NCBI GenBank assembly: GCA_029556005.1
Contig: JAKQGT010000100.1
Coordinates: forward strand, 1-5,528
DNA length: 5,528 nt
Source of the DNA: Chlamydiota bacterium
GTDB lineage: Bacteria > Chlamydiota > Chlamydiia > Chlamydiales > Simkaniaceae
Direction of reading: 5' to 3'
Both the position numbers and the translations under genes were made by a program. The notes under the pieces were generated by a model that saw only the letters and a program-made list of their open reading frames with translations, was not told the DNA's origin and ran no database searches. This document shows, one piece after another, positions 1-5,528 of this stretch (positions within the stretch are counted from its first letter, which is position 1; each line of letters begins with the position of its first letter).

Positions 1-2
1 TC

Positions 3-140
3 ATTCAAACAATAGATCCTGAGAAAGGGATGACGTCTTATGAGTATACTTCTTCTGGTCTTTCTAGAGTCAATCTTCCTAATGGTTCTACTAGAGAGAT
101 CTTTTATGACGACTATGGAAGACCTGTAGCTATTCGATGA
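3..140 (+). CDS. C-terminal end of an RHS/YD-repeat protein (partial, possibly a remnant)
   Basis: The frame is open from the left edge and ends at TGA 138-140, leaving 45 codons. The peptide contains YEYTSSGLSRVNLPNG followed by IFYDDYGRPVAIR. These are two successive YD-type repeat units (Y-x-Y-x-x-x-G-L, then F-Y-D-x-Y-G-R-P) spaced as in RHS/YD-repeat proteins. Such proteins form large extracellular or toxin-encapsulating beta shells. The frame stops directly after a G-R-x repeat core, with no visible variable toxin tip, so it may be a truncated or decayed copy; a natural end cannot be excluded. Three of its four Arg codons are AGA and Ser is mostly TCT, unlike the CGN-richer genes to the right, which hints at a different origin. 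The start lies outside the window. The repeat motif is seen directly; the degraded status is inferred. Confidence 0.7.
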   Translation: MQTIDPEKGMTSYEYTSSGLSRVNLPNGSTREIFYDDYGRPVAIR

Positions 141-213
141 AATGTTTGGGTTATGTAGTTAGAGTTAGTCCGAGCATCCTACCAGCAAAACATTTTTTGC
201 ACCAAAGCCATTC

Positions 214-219
214 TAACAA
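214..219. repeat. Left copy of putative 6-bp target-site duplication TAACAA
   Basis: TAACAA abuts the left end of the fold-back element at 220 and recurs at 384-389 abutting its right end. A matched direct repeat outside inverted ends is the usual footprint of transposition. Six bases in AT-rich DNA can recur by chance, so the call rests on its exact placement. Confidence 0.5.
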
Positions 220-383
220 ACGCGAATTCGGGATTAAATCTCTATGAGAACATTTAGATTTTTGAAGAGATTTTCAGAAAAATCTGCGAAGAAGATAGCC
301 AAAGCGCTATTTTCGAGCAGTTTTTCCTGGAAAGATCACAAAAAGATAGACGTTCTCATAGAGATCTAATCCCGAATTCGCGT
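220..383. mobile_element. MITE-like fold-back element with 33-bp inverted arms
   Basis: The arms 219-251 and 352-384 are reverse complements at 32 of 33 positions, the only mismatch being A237 against C366. The outer end reads ACGCGAATTCGGGATTA. The interior 252-351 continues as a degenerate palindrome: GATTTT-CAG-AAAAA-CTGC-type segments on both sides are complementary with small gaps, closing near the centre on ATAGC (295-299) / GCTAT (306-310). The element is flanked by TAACAA on both sides (214-219, 384-389), consistent with transposition. At 164 bp it has no room for a transposase, so it would need one supplied in trans, or it is an internally deleted insertion sequence. The transposase family cannot be named from the ends alone. 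If transcribed it would fold into a long hairpin that could also affect transcription or RNA stability. Confidence 0.7.
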
Positions 384-389
384 TAACAA
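384..389. repeat. Right copy of putative 6-bp target-site duplication TAACAA
   Basis: TAACAA directly follows the right end of the fold-back element and matches 214-219. See that entry for the caveat about chance recurrence. Confidence 0.5.
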
Positions 390-448
390 GATAACCTACG
401 TGATGATGAGGCATGGGATAGTTTCAAACATCTTTTAAAAATCAGGGG

Positions 449-613
449 TTAGGGCGTGTCACCAATTACACTGCGTTGCTTTAGCTCTCACTATGAAGAA
501 TTTCGTCGTTGCCCTGCTTCGACAACCCGCAAGGGGTTGCCTGCATCGGACGCCTAGAACTTCTCTCATAGAGAGACCTCTTTCAACTTGTTTTAATTGA
601 TGACACGCCCTAA
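449..613. mobile_element. Second fold-back (MITE-like) element, TA-flanked
   Basis: The terminal arms 449-468 and 594-613 are reverse complements at 19 of 20 positions; the left end begins TTAGGGCGTGTCA and the right ends TGACACGCCCTAA. The symmetry continues inward without gaps but degenerates, with about 36 of 48 positions complementary between 449-496 and 566-613. A perfect small hairpin, CAACCC (523-528) / GGGTTG (534-539) with a GCAAG loop, sits exactly on the dyad centre at 531. If the ends are GGGCGTGTCA/TGACACGCCC (452-610), the element is flanked by TA on both sides, a common transposon target duplication. It has no transposase. It could be a MITE, a deleted insertion sequence or a dispersed genomic repeat. 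Its spacing just upstream of oppA means it might also act as a transcription stop or insulator; that is inference. Confidence 0.65.
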
Positions 614-657
614 ACAAATGCTTAAAAAATCTTAATCGTTTGCAAATAATCCTCCTT

Positions 658-686
658 TTGGTTTATGCATGTCACTGGCTTATATA
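658..686 (+). promoter_or_regulatory. Possible sigma70-type promoter for the oppA gene run
   Basis: TTGGTT (658-663) and TATATA (681-686) are separated by 17 bp, a fair match to the housekeeping consensus. Transcription would begin near 692-694, leaving a leader of about 13-15 nt that just includes the GAGGA ribosome site. An alternative pair, TTGCAA (640-645) with TTTATG (662-667) at 16 bp, is also possible. The region is AT-rich, so such matches are easily found by chance. Confidence 0.3.
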
Positions 687-697
687 GAAAAGCTTTT

Positions 698-702
698 GAG
701 GA
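698..702 (+). promoter_or_regulatory. Ribosome binding site GAGGA that fixes the oppA start at 707
   Basis: GAGGA lies 4 nt before ATG 707. The in-frame ATG at 665 has no purine-rich site before it and would put 14 residues ahead of the signal peptide. ATG 707 gives a lipoprotein signal starting at its first residues. Confidence 0.75.
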
Positions 703-706
703 AAAA

Positions 707-2284
707 ATGAAAGTGCGCTCTCTTTTAGTGCTTCTGTGCTGTCTGCTGCTAGGTTGTCAGGCTATTCCCTCTTCGAAAGGGAAACAGATCATGCGTGTCA
801 ATTTTCCTGAAGATCCCTCAACGCTCGATCCTCGTAAAGGGGGAGATCCGATTTCTACCACCGTGAAGTTTATGCTTTTTGAAGGGCTCACCCGGATGAC
901 CCCGGCTTCAAACTGTGAACTGGCCCTTGCAAAAAAAGTGGAGATTTCTGACGATCAGACAGTTTATACTTTTCACTTGCGCTCGTCTTTTTGGTCTAAT
1001 GGAAAACCTTTAGTCGCTAAGGATTTTGAATATGCCTGGAAAACCCTCCTGGCTCCCGATTTCCCTGCTCCTGACGCCGCACTTTTCTACCCGATTAAAA
1101 ATGCAAGAGGAGCCAAGGAGGGATTCATCAGTGTCGATGCTATCGGTATAAAAGCTCTGAATGATAAAACACTGGAGGTCACACTCGAATGTCCCACTCC
1201 GTATTTTTTAGAGCTGATTGCTTTTTGCACTTTTTTCCCCGTCCCTCATGACAGCGATTTTTCTGAAAGGGTGAATAACGGTCCCTTTAAGATGGATGCC
1301 TACCGCCCCTCCAATCTCATGGTACTAGAAAAAAACCCTTTTTATTGGGATGCAAAAAACGTCCATCTTGAGGGGGTACAGATCTCTTTTATTGAAGATG
1401 AAACCACCGCTCTGAATCTCTATCAGAAAAAGGAGCTCGATTTTTTAGGCTCTCGTTTTTCCCCCATTCCTCTCGATGCACTCCCCCGTTTAAAAGGGGA
1501 GGGAAAGCTCCAAACAAAAGCGTTAGGGGCGACCTCTTTTTGCACTTTTAATACAGCGACGATTCCCTTTTGTAATGCAAATATCCGGAAGGCATTTGCT
1601 TATGCGATGGATCGGGAAGCCATTGTCCATCACATCACGCAAATGGAAGAAGAAGTCGCCCTCGATCCGATCCCTCCTCTCTTAAAGGAACAGGTCGTTC
1701 GCGGATTTTTTCCCCGTAAGGATCCCTCCCAGGCTCAAGCCTATCTTCAGCAAGGGCTCGAAGAGCTCGGGTTAACCAAAAGTGACTTAGAAGACATTCC
1801 CTTTGTTTATTTGATCAATGACCCCCATACCCAAGTGGTTCAAGCCTTGCAAGAGCAGTGGCACAAAACCCTCGGCATTCGGGTGAAGTTAGAGGGCTAC
1901 ACCTTCAAAGTCTATCTCGACAAACTGATCAAACGCGATTACCAATTGGGTTACGGACTCTGGATCATTCAGTATCCAGATCTTATGAATATTTTTGACC
2001 GCTTTAAGTTCAAATCTAATGCAAAAAACTATCCAGGATGGGAAAATTCTAGGTATATTGAAATACTCGATGCTTCTATGACTCTTTCGACATTAAAAAA
2101 ACGAAGAGAGCACTTAGAAAAAGCGGAAGAGATCCTCATGGAAGAAATGCCCATAGCCCCTATTTACCATTGGAGGGAAATCTTTTTGCAGCAGCCCTAC
2201 GTGGAAGGGGTCTATATTTCTCCCATCGGATCGATTCATTTGACACATGTTACCTTGCACCCTGAGAGGACTCATGAAAATTGA
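707..2284 (+). CDS. oppA: Oligopeptide ABC transporter substrate-binding lipoprotein (OppA-like)
   Basis: Extracytoplasmic solute-binding protein, family 5 (SBP_bac_5, peptide/nickel type). It captures short peptides outside the inner membrane and hands them to an Opp/Dpp permease. It is 525 aa from ATG 707, close to the usual 500-550. Residues 1-17 form a lipoprotein signal: Lys2 and Arg4, a Leu/Cys-rich core, then LLGC with Cys17 as the lipidated residue (Leu at -2 is slightly off consensus). Family marks in order: DPSTLDP (37-42), the signature WSNGKPLVAKDFEYAWK (96-112), NGPFKMDAY (191-199), KNPFYWD (209-215), ANIRKAFAYAMDREAI (291-306) and the C-terminal MPIAPIYHW (481-489). No permease or ATPase gene is in the window, so it is either an orphan binding protein or works with a transporter encoded elsewhere. 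A role in haem, nickel or cell-wall peptide uptake cannot be excluded. The family is firm; the exact ligand is unknown. Confidence 0.93.
   Translation: MKVRSLLVLLCCLLLGCQAIPSSKGKQIMRVNFPEDPSTLDPRKGGDPISTTVKFMLFEGLTRMTPASNCELALAKKVEISDDQTVYTFHLRSSFWSNGKPLVAKDFEYAWKTLLAPDFPAPDAALFYPIKNARGAKEGFISVDAIGIKALNDKTLEVTLECPTPYFLELIAFCTFFPVPHDSDFSERVNNGPFKMDAYRPSNLMVLEKNPFYWDAKNVHLEGVQISFIEDETTALNLYQKKELDFLGSRFSPIPLDALPRLKGEGKLQTKALGATSFCTFNTATIPFCNANIRKAFAYAMDREAIVHHITQMEEEVALDPIPPLLKEQVVRGFFPRKDPSQAQAYLQQGLEELGLTKSDLEDIPFVYLINDPHTQVVQALQEQWHKTLGIRVKLEGYTFKVYLDKLIKRDYQLGYGLWIIQYPDLMNIFDRFKFKSNAKNYPGWENSRYIEILDASMTLSTLKKRREHLEKAEEILMEEMPIAPIYHWREIFLQQPYVEGVYISPIGSIHLTHVTLHPERTHEN
2264..2270 (+). promoter_or_regulatory. 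Ribosome binding site GAGAGGA for the 687-aa gene, inside the oppA end
   Basis: GAGAGGA ends 3 nt before ATG 2274, the same tight spacing as at oppA. It favours ATG 2274 over the in-frame ATG 2247, which has no such site and would lengthen the overlap with oppA to 38 bp. Confidence 0.65.
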
Positions 2285-4337
2285 TCTTTTAAAAATCAAA
2301 TCCAGTTTTCCCCCTCCGCAAGGAAACAAACAAGGATTTGACTCCTATGTGGCCTCTATCGAGCGTCTTGTTAAAGATATTGTCCCCGAGTCCATTTTTG
2401 AAGTTCAGGAAGCCTCTCACTTTATCCCTACTGAAGCCTCCTTTCAGAAACTCCATGACGTTCTACCGATTGTAAAAATCTCTTCTGCAGATGAAGCTCC
2501 TTGTAGCCTCTCGATTGCTCTTCTTTGCTTAGGAGATCACTCTCATGGCGTCGGGCGCTATTTCTGTGATAGAGTGGCCCGTTTTCTCATTCCTGGAAAA
2601 CACCTTCCCATTACGGTCATGCGCTCGCTCAATTTTAAATTTCTGATTCAGCCCGATCGCCGTTATTTTATCACCGAGCTCTATTTTGAAGCAGAAACAG
2701 CGCGTGATCTCCACATCATCCAGGAAAATTATCCTAAAGTTGCCGAAGAGATCCGTTTAACGACGCTAGGGGTCGAACATGCCCGCAAGGTGGTTCTTAC
2801 AAAGGGACTCTCAATGGAAGAAAAAGGGATGATTCTCTTAGAAAATCTCACCTCGCTGATTAAGCGCCCTCATAAGGAACTCCACCATACGATTTTTGAG
2901 GAAACGCACCATGTTCTTCTAAAAGCTCTGCAAGAAAAAGATCCCCATAAAATTCCAGACCACCTCCTCCCTCTTCTTGAAGAAAAACCCCAAGAATTTG
3001 ACTCTACCATTTTTAATGAAATCCAAAATTATCTCATGATTTTTGATCCCTCTTTTGCAAAGAGACGTCCCCTCCTTCACCTCAACAAGCTCCTTTCCTA
3101 TCTCTATCTCTTTCGCAAAATCATCACCCATACCATCTTCACGAGGCCCCAGGAGCGCCACACGAGTTTTAAGCTTCTAAAAACTGAGCTTAAGAGGGAA
3201 AATAGTGTTGTCCCTACTTTGGCTTTCCTCATTGGGATCAACCTCATGGATGACCGTGAAATTCTAGAAGAACACCACGTGTTTAAGGCTATCCAAGAAG
3301 AGCTTCCTCACATCGTTTTAGTGGAAGAGAGCTTGATCACAAAAAAACAAGGGAAAGAGCGTGTCCGTATTCTCTATTTAGAGATTCAAAATGACGATAA
3401 GAGTCCTTTTACAGCGGATGCAGTGAAATGCCTGAAGAAGAAAATACCCAAAAAAATTAAAGAGTGCATCCAAAGAACTCCCGCACCTCTTCCCTCTCAT
3501 TATAGTGATGAGGAGACGATGCGAAACATCTTAACCCTCTCCAAAGAACTCAAAAACCCTAACGATCCCCCTCAGGTCATTATCCAATTCCATAATCAAT
3601 GGGAAAAAGATCTCCTTTTTTCTGTGATCATCACGCGCATTCAAAAATCGGATGCTCCCCACTTAACTCTCCCCAACACAGCTCAAATACAGGTGGGAAA
3701 GTCGGAACGCAAAGTGTGTGGAATACTCAATAAACGCCATCTCAAAGAGGCGTATGTGTTTGACATACATGTCAAAGGGAGTGCAAAAATTGCGGAAGGG
3801 AGACAAAAACTCATTCAGTACCTCAAAAATACTCTCCATGAACTCAATGATTTTAATGGGGGAATGATCTCTAAACAGTATGAAACCTTAGCAGCCTTCA
3901 AAAATCTTTTAGCTGACCCTGTGCATGATCCTCTGATTGAAAACTATTTTTACTCTCTCTCCCCCTCCTATATGCAAAGCCTGATTCCTCCAGAGGTCCT
4001 AAAAGAACATTTCTCCCTTCTTTTAAATGCCTTGGATCATGATTTTCTTTATGATGAGGGTTTTATTGTCAGTCGTACCCAGGAGGATTATGCGTTGTTG
4101 ATGGTTTGTTCCACAGATCCCTCTCTTATTGACAGGTTAAAAGAGCTCTCTTATACCTTTGTTCCCAACCCCAGTGAGCTTCTCACTACCTATTTAAAGG
4201 TCTTTGACCTCCATGCTCTCGGATTCCTCCTTTCTCCAAAAGAACAAGAGGAAACCTTCAAAGAACACTTAGAAAAGGTGATGCGAGAACACAAAACTAA
4301 AGCCCTCCTTTCAATTGACGCTTTGACTCCCCTTTAG
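2274..4337 (+). CDS. Large protein of unknown function, co-translated with oppA
   Basis: I do not recognise this 687-aa protein. It has no signal peptide or convincing membrane span, is rich in Lys, Glu, His and Leu, and is probably cytoplasmic. Visible blocks: a mixed N-terminal part with SIALLCLGDHSHGVGRYF (80-97); a largely helical, charged middle (about 140-345) containing PKVAEEIRLTTLGVEHARKV (154-173); beta-alpha-type stretches at 363-371 (RVRILYLEI) and 434-455 (QVIIQF, then LLFSVIITRI); and DFNGGMISKQYE (526-537), a Gly-Gly turn that looks like a conserved motif, before a helical C-terminal part. The strand/helix alternation at 363-455 is loosely ACT- or GAF-like, but this is weak. 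The start overlaps the oppA stop by 11 bp, so translation is probably coupled and the product may serve the same process, for example peptide sensing or use. No frameshift or internal stop is seen. The gene is confident; the function is unknown. Confidence 0.85.
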   Translation: MKIDLLKIKSSFPPPQGNKQGFDSYVASIERLVKDIVPESIFEVQEASHFIPTEASFQKLHDVLPIVKISSADEAPCSLSIALLCLGDHSHGVGRYFCDRVARFLIPGKHLPITVMRSLNFKFLIQPDRRYFITELYFEAETARDLHIIQENYPKVAEEIRLTTLGVEHARKVVLTKGLSMEEKGMILLENLTSLIKRPHKELHHTIFEETHHVLLKALQEKDPHKIPDHLLPLLEEKPQEFDSTIFNEIQNYLMIFDPSFAKRRPLLHLNKLLSYLYLFRKIITHTIFTRPQERHTSFKLLKTELKRENSVVPTLAFLIGINLMDDREILEEHHVFKAIQEELPHIVLVEESLITKKQGKERVRILYLEIQNDDKSPFTADAVKCLKKKIPKKIKECIQRTPAPLPSHYSDEETMRNILTLSKELKNPNDPPQVIIQFHNQWEKDLLFSVIITRIQKSDAPHLTLPNTAQIQVGKSERKVCGILNKRHLKEAYVFDIHVKGSAKIAEGRQKLIQYLKNTLHELNDFNGGMISKQYETLAAFKNLLADPVHDPLIENYFYSLSPSYMQSLIPPEVLKEHFSLLLNALDHDFLYDEGFIVSRTQEDYALLMVCSTDPSLIDRLKELSYTFVPNPSELLTTYLKVFDLHALGFLLSPKEQEETFKEHLEKVMREHKTKALLSIDALTPL

Positions 4338-4372
4338 TATACTCAAACAACTTCAAAATTTGGTTGAGTATA
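4338..4372 (+). promoter_or_regulatory. Intergenic hairpin between the 687-aa gene and the lipoprotein pair
   Basis: Directly after the TAG stop, TATACTCAA (4338-4346) pairs perfectly with TTGAGTATA (4364-4372). After one mismatch, CA/TG can add two further pairs, leaving an 11-nt AT-rich loop. The stem is AU-rich and is followed by AAATAGGC rather than a T run, so it is not a standard intrinsic terminator. The right arm contains TATAAA (4369-4374), which could be a -10 box, but no good -35 lies 16-18 bp upstream. It may be an operator, an RNA-processing or stability element, or a weak attenuator. The next gene has only a poor AGG ribosome site (4377-4379) 3 nt before its ATG. Confidence 0.4.
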
Positions 4373-4382
4373 AAATAGGCGC

Positions 4383-5240
4383 ATGAAACGGTATTTAGTT
4401 CTGATCATCCTTCTGCTTGCCTCATGGGGGTGTAGTCGCCCTCAAGGATTTACTCTGAAAAAAATCCTTTCCAAACACCCCAATGATCCCAAATGGGATG
4501 TCCCTTTGCCGAATGAAGGGGATGCCATTCAAAGCTATTTCATGCAGCCTTATACCTATCTCGGAAGTGGGAACCACTGCTACGCTTTTAAAAGTGAAGA
4601 TGGGCAATATGTTTTGAAATTCTTCAAACAAAAGCATATGCAGACCCAATCTTTGGTAGACTATCTTCCCCTCCCGGCCAAACGCCTGTTTTATCCTATG
4701 GAGCGTATCAAGCGCCGCGCACAGGAGCGGGAAGAGTCATTTACAAGCTATAAAATTGCTTACGAACACCTTCAAAAGGAAACAGGTGTGATCTTTCTCC
4801 ATCTCAATAAAACGGAAGGACTCCTTCCGACGCTCTCTCTTGTCGATCAGCAGGGACAGGTCTTAGAAATCCCTCTCGACAACATGGAGTTTTTACTCCA
4901 AAAAAAAGCAACGCTTGCGTTTGAGCATTTCCACTCTCTCCTCAATCACAAGGAAGCACTTCTCGATGCTGTCGAATCCCTCCTCCGCTTAATCGCTACA
5001 CGTAATCAAAAAGGGATCTTCGATAAGGACTTGCAGTTTTATAAAAATTTTGGATTTAGCCAGGGAGAGGCCCTCGAGGTGGATGTTGGAGAGTTCAAGC
5101 TAGACCAGCCTCCTCGGGACGTAGTGGAGGAGACTCAAGAGATTTCCCTACAAATCCGCGACTTTATCCAGGAAAATGCCTCCCACCTTTTACCTGATGT
5201 ACAAAAACGCATAGAGGAGACTTTAAAGACGTTAAAATGA
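4383..5240 (+). CDS. Probable envelope lipoprotein with protein-kinase-like motifs
   Basis: A 285-aa protein not matched to a named family. Residues 1-17 look like a lipoprotein signal (KR, hydrophobic core, then SWGC with Cys17); Trp at -2 is atypical, so simple secretion or anchoring is possible. The rest resembles a small kinase fold in the right order: glycine-rich loop LGSGNHCYAF (60-69); lysine strand YVLKFFK (76-82, Lys79 in the ATP-lysine position); a charged helix ERIKRRAQEREESF (107-120) where the alpha-C Glu would lie; catalytic-type loop FDKDLQFYKN (213-222); and DVG (234-236) in the DFG place. The D216-to-N222 spacing is one residue longer than in HRD kinases, so it may be an odd kinase, a pseudokinase or a sugar/small-molecule kinase relative. 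No transmembrane span follows the signal. The stop overlaps the start of a paralogue by ATGA. The gene is confident; the kinase relation is inference from motifs. Confidence 0.8.
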   Translation: MKRYLVLIILLLASWGCSRPQGFTLKKILSKHPNDPKWDVPLPNEGDAIQSYFMQPYTYLGSGNHCYAFKSEDGQYVLKFFKQKHMQTQSLVDYLPLPAKRLFYPMERIKRRAQEREESFTSYKIAYEHLQKETGVIFLHLNKTEGLLPTLSLVDQQGQVLEIPLDNMEFLLQKKATLAFEHFHSLLNHKEALLDAVESLLRLIATRNQKGIFDKDLQFYKNFGFSQGEALEVDVGEFKLDQPPRDVVEETQEISLQIRDFIQENASHLLPDVQKRIEETLKTLK

Positions 5241-5528
5241 AAAAAAAGATTCTTCTTCCAGCTATTCTCTCAGCTTTTGTCTTTGTTTGTGTTTTCTCCT
5301 ACATCAATTTTATTAAGCGGACAAAAGGATTTTCAGTAAAAAAAATTCTCTCAGAGCATTCGTATTCTCCAAGATGGGATTTCGGAAGTCCCTCTGATGA
5401 GCAGTGCGCCCTTTTGGATGCCTTGGCATCAGAACCCTTCACCTTAATTGGGAGCGGAAAAGAGTGTTATGCCTTTGTCAATGCATCGGGAACTTACGTA
5501 ATCAAATTCTTTAAACAAAAACACATGC
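5237..5528 (+). CDS. Paralogue of the upstream kinase-like protein, membrane-anchored (partial)
   Basis: ATG 5237 overlaps the previous stop as ATGA, so translation is probably coupled; there is no close ribosome site (GAGGAGA at 5214-5220 is 16 nt away). The 97 visible residues align with residues 22-86 of the preceding protein. Both have GF-x-x-KKILS-x-H, then WD, then GSG-x-x-CYAF (here IGSGKECYAF, 71-80), then V-[LI]-KFFKQKHM (here 88-97, Lys90). The N-terminus differs: MKKK, a hydrophobic stretch at about 5-25, then KRTK. No lipobox is seen because Cys18 is followed by more hydrophobic residues and preceded by Val. It therefore looks like a signal anchor or secreted form rather than a lipoprotein. 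The gene runs off the right edge, so its catalytic-loop region cannot be judged. A tandem duplication with divergence is the simplest origin. Confidence 0.85.
   Translation, partial: MKKKILLPAILSAFVFVCVFSYINFIKRTKGFSVKKILSEHSYSPRWDFGSPSDEQCALLDALASEPFTLIGSGKECYAFVNASGTYVIKFFKQKHM

Larger units (their letters stand above)
141..664. other. Gene-poor stretch carrying two fold-back elements
   Basis: No reading frame with a plausible start, ribosome site and protein-like composition is visible here on either strand. The content is two inverted-repeat elements (220-383 and about 449-613) and short unassigned spacers at 141-213, 390-448 and 614-657. No tRNA, rRNA or CRISPR-like structure was recognised. 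The stretch separates the RHS fragment from the oppA gene run and looks like an accumulation site for small mobile elements. Confidence 0.6.

Noticed and set aside
387..452. Short frame reading QDNLRDDEAWDSFKHLLKIRG before a stop
   Set aside because: It looks protein-like and could be a gene-end remnant, but it is preceded at once by an in-frame stop, both as it stands and after removing the first element with one TAACAA copy; it is too short to support.
493..600. 35-codon frame beginning MKNFVVALLRQPARG
   Set aside because: It lies wholly inside the second fold-back element, has no ribosome site and reads through the central hairpin, so it is most likely a chance frame in a repeat.
665..706. 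ATG 665 as the start of the OppA-like gene
   Set aside because: It has no ribosome site, adds 14 residues ahead of a typical lipoprotein signal, and lies upstream of the better promoter -10 candidate. ATG 707 with GAGGA is preferred.
2247..2273. ATG 2247 as the start of the 687-aa protein
   Set aside because: It has no purine-rich site before it and overlaps oppA by 38 bp; ATG 2274 with GAGAGGA fits better.
2114..2329. Minus-strand frame of 71 codons, and similar minus-strand frames at 2529-2714, 2919-3161 and 4422-4649
   Set aside because: All lie antisense within strongly supported + strand genes and show no recognisable domain; they are shadows.
4338..4372. Intrinsic (rho-independent) terminator after the 687-aa gene
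   Set aside because: The stem is AU-rich and no T run follows it; it was kept only as an unassigned regulatory hairpin.

Overview
This 5.5 kb window looks like part of a bacterial chromosome. The Opp-type lipoprotein, the repeat-rich flank and the moderately AT-rich, pyrimidine-heavy coding style bring to mind an environmental chlamydia (Parachlamydiales/Waddlia-like). That assignment is an impression from family resemblance, not something the bases prove. All credible genes lie on the + strand.

Left part (1-706): the window opens inside the end of an RHS/YD-repeat reading frame, which stops at 138-140. About 565 bp without a credible gene follow. This stretch holds two separate fold-back elements of about 160 bp each. 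The first (220-383) has near-perfect 33-bp inverted ends and is flanked by a TAACAA direct repeat. The second (about 449-613) has 19/20-bp inverted ends flanked by TA and a hairpin exactly at its centre. Both look like MITE-type or internally deleted insertion elements, and they share an 11-bp motif. A possible promoter lies just beyond them.

Right part (707-5528): a compact gene run. (1) An OppA-like oligopeptide-binding lipoprotein (707-2284). (2) An 11-bp-overlapping gene for a 687-aa, apparently cytoplasmic protein of unknown function (2274-4337). (3) After a 45-bp gap containing a 9-bp-stem hairpin, a 285-aa probable lipoprotein (4383-5240). (4) A paralogue of gene 3 that overlaps it by ATGA and runs off the right edge (5237-5528+). 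Short overlaps suggest co-transcription of genes 1-2 and of genes 3-4; whether the hairpin gap splits them into two units is open.

The most interesting content is the tandem pair 3-4. Both proteins have an N-terminal export or anchor segment. Both then carry a protein-kinase-like signature: a glycine-rich G-S-G-x-x-C-Y-A-F loop followed by a V-[LI]-K-F-F lysine strand. The complete member also has a D-L-x(4)-N loop and a D-V-G triad in the order expected of a kinase fold. An envelope-targeted kinase-like protein family next to a peptide-binding lipoprotein and a large unknown protein deserves a closer look.
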